Position numbers and translations under genes: made by a program. Positions 21,866 through 32,979 of a DNA stretch of 64,000 nt are shown piece after piece. The DNA is taken from positions 79,708,155-79,772,154 of the forward strand of contig NC_044985.1 of the NCBI RefSeq assembly GCF_008728515.1, given 5' to 3'. This stretch comes from Papio anubis. Taxonomy: Eukaryota > Chordata > Mammalia > Primates > Cercopithecidae. Numbering within the stretch: position 1 is the stretch's first letter; each line of letters begins with the position of its first letter. Under the pieces are notes generated by a model. The model was not told where the DNA came from and ran no database searches. It was given only the letters and a program-made list of their open reading frames with translations.

Positions 21866-22490
21866 TCCATGGCAGTTTTCCTTCAATTTATTTCGCTGCA
21901 TGAAGTTTGACAACAGAACTCATCAAGGGTATAAGTGTGTAGATACAGATTGAATTATTTTGCTGATAGCATCTGAAAATTACCTTTTTCCTTAAAATTG
22001 TAGATTATTTAAAAGAAAGAACTAAAATATATAACATATTAGGCTTCTATTTGTGTGGCTTACTCTGGTACTCATGCCATAGTTTTGTGTGTTTCACCAT
22101 CCAGATCAAGGCCACGGTTTTTGCTGAGTTTCACTTTCAGTTGGAACCAATTACAGTTGCCATGAAGTAATGGCCATCAACTACGATATAATGTAGCAAA
22201 GAGTATATGATAAATATTCATCACCAGTAGATCATTTTTTCTTTGAAAATCCCTTAGTCAAATCTTATTATTGGTCATGAAATGTGTGCATGATAATTTG
22301 ACATCTGTAAATATAACTCCATTTTTATGATACAGAGAACTGAAGCGGAAATTGAAGTTTTATTATTTATCATTCAAACTGCAGAATAAAAGTGTGCTGA
22401 AGCTGGAATTTGAATGTATCCTTCCTCATGAAGGATAAAAAATCAAACAGGAAATGGATGACCTGTTTCCTGAGTGTCAAACTATAACAC
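21866..22490. other. Mostly unassigned sequence, weak MIR at the end
   Basis: The piece around 22335-22425 (agagaactgaagcggaaat, gctgaagctggaatttgaatg) may be an antisense MIR. The rest is not recognised. Confidence 0.35.
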
Positions 22491-22507
22491 AGAAAAGTAA
22501 TAACCCT

Positions 22508-22798
22508 GGCCGGCCGTGGTAGCCCACGCCTGTAATCCCAGCACTTTGGGAGGCCAAGGTGGGTGAGTCACTTGAGGTCAGGAGTTCAAGACCAACCTGG
22601 CCAACATGGTAAAATCCCGTTTCTACTAAAGATACAAAAATTAGCCAGGCGTGGTGGTGTGTGCCTGTAGTCCCAACTACTTGGGAGGCTGAGGCAGGAG
22701 AATGACTTGAATCTGGGAAGCGGAGGTTTCAGTGAGCCGAGATCATGCCACTGCACTCCAGACTGAGCAAATGAATGAGACTGTCTCAAGAAAAAAAT
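22508..22798 (+). mobile_element. Alu SINE
   Basis: Full-length, ggccggccgtggtagccca to a short A-rich tail. The 15-bp target duplication aaaagtaataaccct (22493-22507) is repeated with one change at 22799-22813. Confidence 0.95.
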
Positions 22799-23037
22799 AA
22801 AAGTAATAATCCTAAATTCTTACTGCTTGTTAGCAGCTCTGTGACCCACTTGCAGTGTGACTCCACTTTGCAGTAGACCCAATTTTCCCTGAGGAGCACC
22901 TAGGCAAGGTTGCATGTTCTTCAAGAAGACATACAGGACTATACTTTCAAATAGTAAAAATTATAATGAAACAACATTCTTTTCAAAATAATTGCCTGGT
23001 AATATATTTTCAAAAGAATACTCAGGTAAGAGGATCT

Positions 23038-23137
23038 TAGATCACTATAGTCTCAAACACCTAAATTCAAGCCATCCTCCCACATCAGCCTCCTGAGTAG
23101 TTGGGATTACAGGTGTGCACCACCACACCAGGCTATG
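23038..23137 (-). mobile_element. Alu fragment (about 100 bp)
   Basis: atcactatagtctcaaacacc, catcctcccacatcagcctc, gtagttgggattacaggtgtg is a partial antisense Alu arm. No tail or target duplication is visible. Confidence 0.75.
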
Positions 23138-23259
23138 GCTACAGGTTTAAAATAAAAATATATGCAGAAAATATGGAAATAGACTCATTCCCTTCTGCTT
23201 TTAATCATTCACAAGTTTCTTAGCTGCTAACATATATGCTGAATCAACATTTTTTTTTT

Positions 23260-23900
23260 CTAATTCTACATCATTTTCTCCTTCCTTTCAAATCCCAAAT
23301 CCTCAAGTGAGTGGTCATTACCCACTTAGAATCTATTTCCCCACCATTTGATCTCTTTGGAAACCCTCTATAACCTGGCTTCTATTTCCAGAGTCCACTG
23401 AAATACACTTATTATTAATGTCGTTGACCCCCTTCTAATTTTTCTTAACTACTATTCAGAAGCTGATGTTGTCACCTCCTTAAAATTACTCCTTTCTGGT
23501 CATGATTGTCTAGCCTCATTCCCTTAGTTCTCTCACACTTTTCTGGCTCTTCTTCCATCCCTGTTCCTCCCTTTCCAGATATCCCTTAAAGGCCTGGGGG
23601 AACCCTCTCCCTTCAGTTCTCAGCCAAGTGCTTATCTACTCTCAAAGTTTCATTTCTCACCTTGATGCTTATGGCTCCTGAGTTTGTGTTCCCTGCTATG
23701 TTCTCTCTCACTTGGATGCCTTTCTCTTATGTCCAATTACCCCCATGATGTTTTCCTCTAATTACCTTACTGTCCAAAACTACAGGTCCAAGACTGCTCT
23801 TTCCTCCCCATATTTTAAATTTCACCTTCAGTCTCAACAGTATTCTAAGCTCAATATCTTGGATTCATCTTGTTTTTCTCTGTTTTTCAAATTCAACTCC
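23260..23900 (+). mobile_element. Probable L2 LINE fragment
   Basis: C/T-rich phrases (tctcacacttttctggctc, cctctcccttcagttctcag, cacttggatgcct) resemble the L2 plus strand. Strongly diverged. THE1 is inserted at its right edge. Confidence 0.5.
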
Positions 23901-23905
23901 AGTCA

Positions 23906-24260
23906 TGATATGGTTTGGCTCTGTGTCCCCACCCAAATCTCATCTTGAATCATATTTCCATAATTTTCACATATTCTGTGAGGGAGCTGGTGGGAGATGA
24001 TTTGAGTCGTGGGGACAGTTTCCCCATACTGTTCTCATGGAGTGAATAAGTCTCACAAGATCTGATGGGTTTATCAGGGGTTTCTTCTTTTGCACCTTCC
24101 TCATTTTCCTCTTGCCACCACCATGTAAGAAGTGCCTTTAGCCTCCCACCATGGTTGTGAGGCCTCCCCAGCCATGTGGAACTGTAAGTCCAATTAAACC
24201 TCTTTTTCTTCCCAGTCCCGGGTATATCTTTAATCAGCAGTGTGAAAACAGACGAATACA
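23906..24260 (+). mobile_element. THE1 5' LTR (ERVL-MaLR)
   Basis: Begins tgatatggtttggctctg and ends acagacgaataca. It is the 5' LTR of the complete THE1 at 23906-26184 and is preceded by the target duplication agtca at 23901-23905. Confidence 0.93.
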
Positions 24261-25827
24261 GTAAATGGGTACCTAGAGTGGGGTCTTGCCAAAAAGATAC
24301 CAGAAATGTGGAAGTGATTTTGGAACTGAGTAATAGGCAGAGGTTGGAACAGTTTGGAGGGCTCAGAAGAAGACAGGAAAATTGGGAAAGTTTGGAACCT
24401 CCTAGAGATTTGTTGAATGACTATCACAAAAATGCTGATAGTAATATGAACAATAAGGTCCAGGCTGAGTTGGTCTAATGGAGATGAAGAACTTTTGGGA
24501 ACTGGAGCAAAGGTGATTCTTGTTATGTTTTAGCAAAGAGACTGGTGGCATTTTGCCCTGCCCTAGAGATTTGCAGAATTTTGAACTTGAGATGATTTAG
24601 GGTATTTGGCGAAGAAATTTCTAAATAGCAAAGCATTAAAAAGGTGACTTCAGTGCTGTTAAAAGCATTCCATTTTAAAAGGGAAACAGCATAAACGTTC
24701 AGAAAATTTGCAGCCTGACAATACAGTAGAAAAGAAAAATCCATTTTTTGAAGAGAAATTCAAGCAGGCTGTAGAAATTTGCACAAGTAACAAGGAGTCA
24801 AATGTTAATCCCCAAGACAATGGAGAAATTGTCTCCGGGGCATGTCATAAGTCTCCATGGCAGCCCCTCCCATCACAGACCCGGAAGTCTAGGAGGAAAA
24901 AATGGTTTCATGGACTGGGCCCAGGGTCCCATGCTGTGTGCAGCCTAGAAACTTGGTACCCTGTGTTCCAGTCGCTCCAGCTGTTGCTAAAAGGGGCCAA
25001 GGTACAGCTCAGCCTCTGGTTTCAGAGAGTGCAAGCCTCCAACCTTGGCAGCTTCCACATGGTGTTGAGCCTGCAGGTGTACAGAAGTCAAGAATTGAGT
25101 CTTGGGAACCTCCACCCAGAATTCAGATGTATGGAAATGTCTGGATGCCCAGACAGAGTTTGCTGCGGAGGTGGAGCCCTCATGGGGAACCTTTGCTAGG
25201 GCAGTGTGGAAGGGAAATGTGGGGTTGGAGCCCCCAACACAGAATTCCTACTGGGGCACCACCTAGTGGTGCTATGAGAAGAGAGCCACCATCCTTGACA
25301 CCCTAGAATGCTAGATCCACCGACAACGTGCACTGTATGCCTGGAAAAGCTGCAGACACTCAACACCAGCCCATGAAAGCAGCCAGGAGGGGGGCTTTAC
25401 CCTGCAAAGCCACAGGGGCGGACTCCTCAAGACTATGAGGACCCACCTCTTGCATCAGCGTGACCTGGATGTGAGACCTGGAGTCAAAGGAGATCATTTT
25501 GGAGCTTTAAAATTTTACTGCCCTGCTGGATTTTGGACTTGCATGGGCCCTGTAACCCCTTTGTTTTGTTCAATTTCTCCCATTTAGAGTGGCTGTATTT
25601 ACCCAATACCTGTACCCGCATTGTATCTAGGAAGTAACTAGCTTGCTTTTGATTTTACAGGCTCATAGGCAGAAGGGACTTGCCTTGTCTCAGATGATGA
25701 GACTTTGGACTGTGGACTTTTGGGTTAATGCCAAAATGAGTTAAGACTTTGGGGGACTGTTGAGAAGGCATGATTGGTTTTCAGATGCGAGGACATGAGA
25801 TTTGGTGGGGGAGTACCAGTGGCAGAA

Positions 25828-26184
25828 TAATATGGTTTGGCTCTGTGTCCCCACCCAAATCTCATCTTGAATTGTACTCCCATAATTCCCATGTATTGTG
25901 GGAGGAAGCTGGTGGGAGATAATTTGAATCATGGGGGCAGTTTCTCCCATACTGTTCTTGTGGTAGTAAATAAGTCTCACGAGATCTGATGGTTTTATCA
26001 GGGGTTTCCGCTTTTGCATCTTCCTTATTTTTCTCTTTCTGCTGCCATTTAAGAAGTCCCTTTCATCTCCTGCCATGATTTTGAAGCCTCCCTAACCATG
26101 TGGAACTGTAAGTCCTATTAACCTCTTTTTCTTCGCAGTCGTGAGTATGTCTTTATCAGCAACATGAAAAAACAGACTAATACA
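25828..26184 (+). mobile_element. THE1 3' LTR
   Basis: Starts taatatggtttggctctgtg (first bases changed from TGATATGG) and ends cagactaataca, followed by the duplication agtca. It diverges moderately from the 5' LTR, consistent with an ancient insertion. Confidence 0.93.
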
Positions 26185-26189
26185 AGTCA

Positions 26190-26549
26190 TTAGTTCCTGA
26201 TACTACTTTTTCATAGAAATGTCTTACAGATCATCCTTTCTTTCTAGTCCTATGCCACTTTTTAAATGTAGGCTCTGGACACCTAAATAATTGTATGGGC
26301 CTTTCTATCTTTTTTTTTTTTTTTTAATCCCCAGTCTATCCAATATACAGATTTAAATGCAGAAAATGATAATATAATACAGAATGACTCCATCTCAGGT
26401 TTGGTGTGATCAAACCCTGTCTCAGAAGACTATCCATCAAGTCCTTCCTTGTCACCAACCAAGCTTTATCTCCCACAAACCTCTTCTATATGCAGTCTCT
26501 GTATTACTTATCATAGAACCACTCCTCAGATTTTGATCCTCCACATTTT
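26190..26549. other. Unassigned sequence
   Basis: Contains a T17 tract at about 26310-26327. No gene or clear repeat. Confidence 0.35.
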
Positions 26550-26561
26550 GACTGACTTTAC

Positions 26562-26874
26562 TTTTTTTTTTTTTTTTGAGACAGAGTCCCCCTGTGTTAC
26601 ACAGGCTGGAGTGCAGTGGCATGATCTTGGCTCACTGCTACCTCCACCTCCTGGGTTCAAGCGATTCTCCTGCCTCAGCATCCCTAGTAGCTGGGACTAG
26701 AGGCACCTGCCACCACACCCAGCTAATTTTTGTATTTTTAGTAGAGATGGGTTTCACCATGTTGGCCAGGCTGTTCTTGAACTCCTGACCTCAAAGGATC
26801 TGCCCACCTCAGTGATCTGCCTACCTTGGCCTCCCAAAGTGCTGGGATTATAGGCATGAACCAGCGCATCCAGG
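26562..26874 (-). mobile_element. Alu SINE
   Basis: Full-length antisense Alu with a short internal repeat (ggatctgccc...gtgatctgcct near 26795-26825). A gact/gacc...tttactttt target duplication (about 26550-26565 and 26876-26891) has a few mismatches. Confidence 0.93.
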
Positions 26875-26879
26875 TGACC

Positions 26880-27540
26880 GAGTTTACTTTTACTTTTCCT
26901 CTGTATTTTTCTTTGTCTAATTTTATCACAACCCAACTTAAAGGCACTCTATCAATTAAGCTTTTACTCAACCATCCAACAGAGGTCTATTCTTTTTTTA
27001 ACAAGAATTCACATAGTATAGCCCTCCAATGTAATGTATTAACCATCACAGTTTGCATGGATACTACTCTCCTTTTCCTTTTATTTTCTTTTTCCATTTT
27101 TACTTATTCTTTAAGTTCTAGTTCAAAGATCATCTTCTGTACAAGGTCTTCTCTCATCATCTCAGGCACTAGAGTCCCCCAAAAGTGCCTGGCATAGTTT
27201 TAGACATGTAATTGAAAAGATGTAAAAATCTTCCAATTTTGTTCTATTTTTTTTAAAAAAAAGAATGACCTCAATGAAATTAATTGCCTTCTCAGACCCA
27301 AAGGGTACATACATAAATTAACAGGGAAAGATGATATTTTTCTAGGTTAAGCCATTGGTATTATTAGAAGAAGAGATAAGTAGAAATGAACTCCCAGAGC
27401 TATTCTGTTTTCAGTGGAATTAAGCAATAGCTTATCTCTAGAGCCTGAGATACTATCACTATCATCTATATAATAATCATTACTTTTGTTTTTATAACCT
27501 TTTCTCTAATTATAAAAATAATGAATTGATACTGTAACAA
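26880..27540. other. Unassigned AT-rich sequence, possible L2 3' end
   Basis: agttctagttcaaagatc...aaggtcttctctcatc at 27112-27165 may be an L2 3'-end fragment. The rest is not recognised. Confidence 0.35.
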
Positions 27541-27544
27541 TGGA

Positions 27545-27795
27545 TATAGATCAATATACATTTTTCAAAACCATAGAATGTACAACCCAAAGTGTAAACG
27601 TTAATGTAAACCATAGACTTTAGTTAATAATGTATCCATGTTTGCTCATTAGGGTAACAGCTATATGACACTAACACTAGTATTATTGATAATGGAATCT
27701 GGGGTGAGGGAAAGTGAAGGGGAATATGGGAACTCTCTGTACTTTCCGCTTAATTTTTCTGGAAACCTAAAACTGTTCAAAAAATAAAATATATT
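27545..27795 (+). mobile_element. L1M 3' end, first of two tandem
   Basis: The end of an old L1 3' UTR: gtttgctcattagggtaac, gataatggaatctggggtg, gaactctctgtactttcc, cctaaaactgttcaaaaaat. A second copy of the same 3' end follows at once. Confidence 0.7.
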
Positions 27796-27799
27796 AATT

Positions 27800-28022
27800 A
27801 AAAATAACACGTTTATAAAATGTGGGTGATAATGATGTGCCAATATAGGTTGATCAATTGTAACAAACATGCCACTCTGTGGGCAGTGTTGATAATGGGG
27901 AGCTGTGCCTGTGGGTGGTAGGAGGTGGTGGTGCATATGGAAGTCTGTGCACCGTCTGTTCAATTTTGCTGTAAAGCTAAAACTGCTCTAAAAATATAAA
28001 GTCTAATAAAAATTTTTAAGCA
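27800..28022 (+). mobile_element. L1M 3' end, second of two tandem
   Basis: Same layout as the preceding block: gttgatcaattgtaacaaac, gttgataatggggagctg, caattttgctgtaaagc, taaaactgctctaaaaatat. Confidence 0.75.
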
Positions 28023-28322
28023 ATGTACAAACCTAAAAAAGGTTTATTGTAGAAAATGTATAGTGGTATATAAAAAAGCAAAAGGAAGAAAGTAAAAATT
28101 ATCTTTAAGCCTACTTCCTCTATTACTGGATGATACCACATCCATTACTAATATGTGACTTGTTATTTCTGTATAATATCATAAGTATTTTCTCTGTCAT
28201 TAAATGCTCCCCTCCAATGAAATATTTAATAATCATATGCTTTAAAGTTCTTTATCTTGATGTAAATAAAATTTCTAAGCTTTCCTTCAACTTGAACTTC
28301 TGCAGCCTGAATAAACTCATTT

Positions 28323-28627
28323 TGTTTTTGTTTTCTTTTTCCCCCGAGACAGGCTCTCACTCTGCCGCTCAGGCTGCAGTGCAGTGGTGTGATCATAGCT
28401 CACTGCAACCTTGACCTTCTGGGCTCAAGTGATTCTCCAGCCTCCACCTCCTGAGTAGCTGGGATCACAGGTGTGTGCCACCATGCCCAGCTAATATTTT
28501 TATTTTCTGTAGAGATGAGGTCCCCCAGTGTTGCCCAGGCTGGTCTCGAACTCCTGGCCTCAAGCAATTCTCCTGCCTTGGCCTCCCAAAATGCTGAGAT
28601 TACAGGTGTAAGCCACTGTGGCAGGCC
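28323..28627 (-). mobile_element. Alu SINE (AluJ-like)
   Basis: Antisense Alu with the older left-arm text aaccttgaccttctgggctc. The target duplication taaactcattt occurs at 28312-28322 and 28628-28638. Confidence 0.93.
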
Positions 28628-28852
28628 TAAACTCATTTCTTTTACTACTTTTGAAACTTATATCATTATTTTTTTCTTGGTATTTACCTCTGAGATCTTA
28701 ATATCGTTTTCTCAGGATGCTTTAGAACAAGTAATGTATAATATCTTCTGACTTTCCATATCATAATTTCTTCACACAGTTCTTCACACAGAATTCTTTT
28801 TCTTGTACTAGGGTTCCTTTTCTGAACACATTAGATTATTAGCCACGAATAG

Positions 28853-29162
28853 TTTTTTTGTTTTGTTTTGTTTCGTTTTTGAGACGGAGTCTTGCTTTGT
28901 TGCCCAGGCTGGAGTGCAGTGGGCACAATCTCGACTCACTGCAACCTCCACCTTCTGGGTTCAAACAATTCTCCTGCCTCAGCCTCCCAAGTGACTGGGA
29001 CTACAGTTGCATGCCACCACACCTGGCTAATTTTTGTATTTTTAGTAGAGACAAGGTTTCACCATACTGGTCAGGTGGTCTTGAACTCCTGACCTCAGGT
29101 GATCCACCTGCCTCGACCTCCCAAAGTGTTGGGATTGCAGGCGCGAGCCACTGCACCCAGCC
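28853..29162 (-). mobile_element. Alu SINE
   Basis: Antisense Alu beginning in a (TTTTG)n tail and ending gcgcgagccactgcacccagcc. A second poly-T run at 29175-29192 followed by gtgaatagg repeats the left flank (cgaatag at about 28846), so a short extra tail-like piece lies between. Confidence 0.92.
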
Positions 29163-29509
29163 AGGTGGTAAGTTCTTTTTTTTTTTTTTTTTCCCGTGAA
29201 TAGGTTTAAAATTTAAAGCAGTATGCATTCTGTTATATAGCACATTGATGATTAATAAGAACATATATCAAATTATTTCCACAAATCTAAGATATTTTTC
29301 CACTTGATGCATAATTTCCATAACATATGATATGTTCCTGGCTTTACTCCTTGGATTTATTTAAGCCAGATTCCTGAGGTTGGAGGCTGGCTAGAAATAG
29401 CACTATACAGATTCTGTCTGTAAGAACACCAGACAGCATATCTGAAGTAATACACATGGATTGAAGTGGTCTAAGTGATGGGCCGAAAGTGTCCATTAGT
29501 TCTGGCTTG

Positions 29510-30025
29510 TATTGTTACTGAGAAGTGTCAACCTAAAGTAAAAAAACTGAGGACAGATTAATAAAGAGTTTATTTAAGCCAAGTTTGAGCACTGCAACCC
29601 AGAAGCACAGGGATTCAAGTTGTTCTGAATATATGCTCCGGTTAGCAGCAGTTACAGCAATTACAAGTGGAGATATATATATATATATATATTTCTAGAG
29701 ACAGGGTCTGGCTCTGTTGCCCAGACTGAAGTACAGTGGTGCAGTCACAGCTCACTGCAGCCTTGACCTCATGGGCTCAAGGGATCCCTGTGCCTCAGCC
29801 TCCTGAGTCGCTAAGACAACAGACACAAACGTGCCACCATGTCTAGTCAGGAACAAAATACCTTTAAACAGTCATGCCTGAACATGGGTGCAGGAAGGGT
29901 TTGGGATGTGTGGCTGAAGTCCCATACTCCTGTCTCTCTGGGCCTGATGAATTGTGCACACCTCACAGAGCTCAGACTGCTCTGGGCTGTATTTTTCTCA
30001 GAAGTCAGCAATTATTCTTGATATT
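29510..30025 (-). mobile_element. Probable ERV LTR, split by an Alu arm
   Basis: aactgaggacagattaataaagagtttatttaagcc at 29549-29580 and the block at 29870-30010 (catgcctgaacatgggtgc, aattgtgcacacctcac) look like two parts of one old LTR. Family not identified; strand is a guess from the poly-T-like orientation. Confidence 0.4.
29668..29850 (-). mobile_element. (AT)n and Alu left-arm fragment
   Basis: A (TA)11 microsatellite precedes tttctagagacagggtctggc...gtgccaccatgtctagtc. This corresponds to one Alu arm (AluJ/FLAM type) in antisense. Confidence 0.75.
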
Positions 30026-30059
30026 GTTTACCTATATGTAATGTGCCTTTTTTCTGATT

Positions 30060-30700
30060 GCTTTTAATATTTTCTCTTTATCATTGACTTTTAGCAGTTT
30101 GATTATGAGATGATGCAGTTTTGTGTTCATCTTGCTTCATATTCATCAATGTTATTGGGTTATATTTTTCATTCAATTTGGAAAATATTATACCAGTATT
30201 TCTTTAAATGTATCTCTGCTCCAATCTGTTCCTTCTCCTTCCTCTTGATTATCTATCTATCTATCTATGTATCTATCTATCCTTCCATCCATCCATCCAT
30301 CCAAAGAGAGAGAGAAAGACTACATATGTTTCACAGGTCACTGAGGCTTCATTCACTTTTTTTCAATCTTTGCCCTCTCTGCTTCAGTTTTCCATAGTTC
30401 TCGTGGCCTGTCTTCAAGTTTTTGCCTCAGTAATGGTAAACCTATCTTGTGATGTTTTCATTTTATATGCCGTATTTTTCAGTTTTATCATTTCTATTTG
30501 CTTCTTTTTTAAATGTTTCATTTTTCTGTTGAATACTCTGTTTTCTCAGTATGTTCATGTTTTTCTTAAAATATTTGAATATCTTTATAATAATGGTTCT
30601 AAAATCCTATCTACTAATTTCACCATCACGTTTATTTCTTGTTCTGTTTCTATAGGCAGATTTATTTTATCCTACTGAATATTTGGGATTGGCATACTTG
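30060..30700 (-). mobile_element. Old L1M-like remnant with GATA/ATCC repeats
   Basis: cacaggtcactgaggcttcat, tcaatctttgccctctctg and gtatttttcagttttatc resemble the antisense of L1M internal sequence. A (CTAT)n(CATC)n tract lies at 30249-30302. The 156-codon frame at 30208-30678 is created by this low-complexity tract. Confidence 0.55.
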
Positions 30701-30877
30701 GCAGTTAACACAACCTCACATTGGGCTATCATAGTGTAGAAGGCCAGGTGGAAGCATCTAGAACTTTCCCCACCCCCAGCCAAGAAGGAATATCAAAACC
30801 AGTATTACATCCTGGGTTAGGGAGACAGTATGGGAGCAGATGGCAGAAATTAGTGTCATTCATAAGTATCTAAGGGG

Positions 30878-31138
30878 AGGCCAGACGGGGTGGCTCATAC
30901 CCAGCACTTTAGAAGGTCGAGGTGGGCAAATCACTTGAGGTCAGGTGTTCGAGACCAGCCTCGCCAACATGTGAAAACCTGTCTCTACTAAAAAATACAA
31001 CAGTTAGCTGGGCATGATCGTGCGTGCCTTTAGTCCCAGCGACTCGGGAGGCTGAGGCAGGAGAATCGCTTGAACCCAGGAGGCGGCAGTAAGGCAGGAT
31101 CGCACCACTGCACTCCAGCCTGGGTGACAGAGCAAGAC
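30878..31138 (+). mobile_element. Alu SINE with microsatellite tail
   Basis: ggccagacggggtggctc to gcaagactctgtctc. It has a gap in the head (catacccagcac). The target duplication aagtatctaagggg at about 30865 recurs as aagtatctaaaggg at 31217-31230, so the microsatellite between is part of the insertion. Confidence 0.92.
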
Positions 31139-31170
31139 TCTGTCTCTCTCTCTCTCTCCTCCCCACCCCC

Positions 31171-31215
<45 letters not shown>

Positions 31216-31216
31216 A
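31139..31216 (+). repeat. Compound (TC)n(CA)n microsatellite
   Basis: Alternating TC blocks broken by ctccccacccccc, then about eleven CA units. It occupies the place of the Alu poly-A tail. Confidence 0.97.
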
Positions 31217-31230
31217 AAGTATCTAAAGGG

Positions 31231-31515
31231 AAAATACTTTTGTCAGGGCTCACATTAAGAATTCCATTGAATTATAAGCTACGCTTTCTGCCTTAGTACT
31301 TAGGCGAAAATGAAATGTGTGAAGATTCAAATGAGGAGCATAAATACAGTTGCAGAAAGTATTGAGACATAAGAAAATATAAGTAACTGCGTCCACGTGT
31401 TTAAAAACCTAATGATATGAACAAATTCCTAGAAAATATAACTTAGCAAAACAGACTCAAGAATAAATAGAACATCTGAATGCTCTTATAATCATTTTTG
31501 CAATTAAATTGGTTG
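31231..31515. other. Unassigned sequence
   Basis: No recognised element, exon or RNA gene. Confidence 0.35.
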
Positions 31516-31519
31516 TTAA

Positions 31520-31845
31520 AAGTTTAACCGAATCTGCCTCCATATGTATTTTAAGTTCAGCCTAAAGGTTTCTCCGTATGTAGTAAACTGTAACCTAACT
31601 GGATGTGTAAATAAATTGTAACCTACTCTTGTGTTCAACTGCCAAGCTGTAGTCAATCTGACTGTTCCTGTACCTCTCTTCCATTTTCTGTATATAACTT
31701 TCCTTTTACTGTCCATAAATATTTTTCAACCAAACAGCAGCACTGGAGTCTCTCTGAACCTATTCTGGTTCAGGGCTGCCTGATTTGTGAATTATTCTTT
31801 GCTGTACTAAATCCCATTAAATTTAATTTGTTTAAAGTTTTTCTT
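31520..31845 (+). mobile_element. Solo ERV LTR (family not assigned)
   Basis: LTR-like ordering: gtaacctaactggatgtgtaa, tcttccattttctgtatata, aacctattctggttcagggc, then a U5-like cattaaatttaat. No internal region adjoins. Confidence 0.6.
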
Positions 31846-31849
31846 TTAA

Positions 31850-32220
31850 CATGGTAATTAAGACACTTCTCAAAAGTAAACTCCAGCTCAGAAAGTTCTA
31901 TATGTGAATTCAATGAAACATTCAAGGAACATACAGTTCTATTCTTAAACAAGCTCTTTCTAAGACTAGAAAAAGAGAAAATATCCCAAACTAATTTAAC
32001 AAGCCCAGTTGAACCTTGCTAATAAAATTAGACAATGACAATATGAACAAGGAAAACTATAGGCCATTTTTACGGTAAGAAAACCCAAAACAAGTATACC
32101 AAATCAAATGGTATATAAAATATAAGCAGTTAAAGAATGAAAGAACTGTTTATGATTTTAAGAAATATACGAATTTACCTTTTGATTATTGCATAATAAA
32201 AAACGTATTTGTCTTTGTCC
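31850..32220. other. Unassigned AT-rich sequence
   Basis: May include a short L1-like piece near 32025-32065 (gaaaactataggcc). Otherwise nothing recognised. Confidence 0.35.
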
Positions 32221-32439
32221 CAGATTACTAGCACAGAGCTCCTAAAACCCTTGGATTTTCCTGAGGGACAGAGTGTCTTTTGTTATTCATAACGAGCTTG
32301 TTTCCGTCATACCTGAGTTCATGCTGAGGTGACTCAAGGCAGGGCCCCTTGATAGCTTCAGGATGGGAGTTTATCATCCGAAAGACAAAGCTTGGAATCA
32401 GAGTGTTAGAACTTTCAGCCTTACACACTCACCCACTCA

Positions 32440-32970
32440 GCCACTTTTGGGGAGGAGAGGGAGGCTGGAGATTGTTGAATCACCACTGGCCAATGATTTA
32501 GTCAATCATGTATATGTAATGAAACCTTGATTAAACACTCTGAACAAGAGGCTCTGGAAGCCTCCAGGTGGGGGAACACATCAATGTGCTGGGATGGTGG
32601 TACACGTAGAGCACATGGAAGCTCCGTGTCTTCCCCGCCCCCACCTACACACACTCAATACTTAATTTCTGAATTGTATTCTCTATAATAAAACCGTAAT
32701 CATAATTATAAAGCTTTCCTAAGTTCTGTGAGTCATTCTAGTGAATTATTAAACCAAAGTGGAGGTCGTAGGGAGCCCCACATGGATAGCTGGTCAGTCA
32801 GAAGTATGCATAGCCTCCAGGTCTTACCAATGGTGTCTGAAATGAGGGTGGTCTTGTGGGACTGAGCCCTTAACCTGTGGAATCTGCACTCATTCTGGGT
32901 TGTGTCAGAACTGAACTACATTGTAGGACACCCAGTTGCTGTCAGAGAATCAGGGAATGATTGGAAAGAC
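32440..32970 (+). mobile_element. Old LTR-type repeat
   Basis: Familiar order: gaggctctggaagcctccagg, catggaagctccgtgtc, ctctataataaaaccgtaat (polyadenylation-like), ttctgtgagtcattctag, tcttgtgggactgagcccttaacctg (26-bp block at about 32852), attgtaggacacccag. An abundant mammalian LTR whose exact name I cannot give. Confidence 0.6.
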
Positions 32971-32979
32971 ACATCACTG

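Larger units (their letters stand above)
23906..26184 (+). mobile_element. Complete THE1 retroelement
   Basis: A 2.28-kb element with two LTRs (23906-24260 and 25828-26184) and a 1.57-kb internal region. Perfect 5-bp duplications agtca lie at 23901-23905 and 26185-26189. The internal region shows the standard THE1 order, with ggaacagtttggagggctc near 24350, a proline- and serine-coding stretch near 24850-25300 and gactttgggggactgttg just before the 3' LTR. THE1 internals carry no functional protease or polymerase, so they moved in trans with ERVL machinery. Open frames at 24708-25199 and 24902-25306 are remnants within this internal region, not host genes. Confidence 0.93.

Noticed and set aside
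24708..25306. ORFs of 163 and 134 codons as novel host proteins
   Set aside because: They lie wholly inside the THE1 internal region between its two LTRs.
28858..29199. 113-codon ORF and similar ORFs across many Alus
   Set aside because: Translated antisense Alu sequence, recognisable by the recurring pattern LECSG...HCNLHLLGS.
30208..30678. 156-codon ORF rich in Ser/Tyr/Phe
   Set aside because: Its N-terminal part is a translation of the CTAT/CATC tetranucleotide tract, and the rest falls in L1-like sequence.
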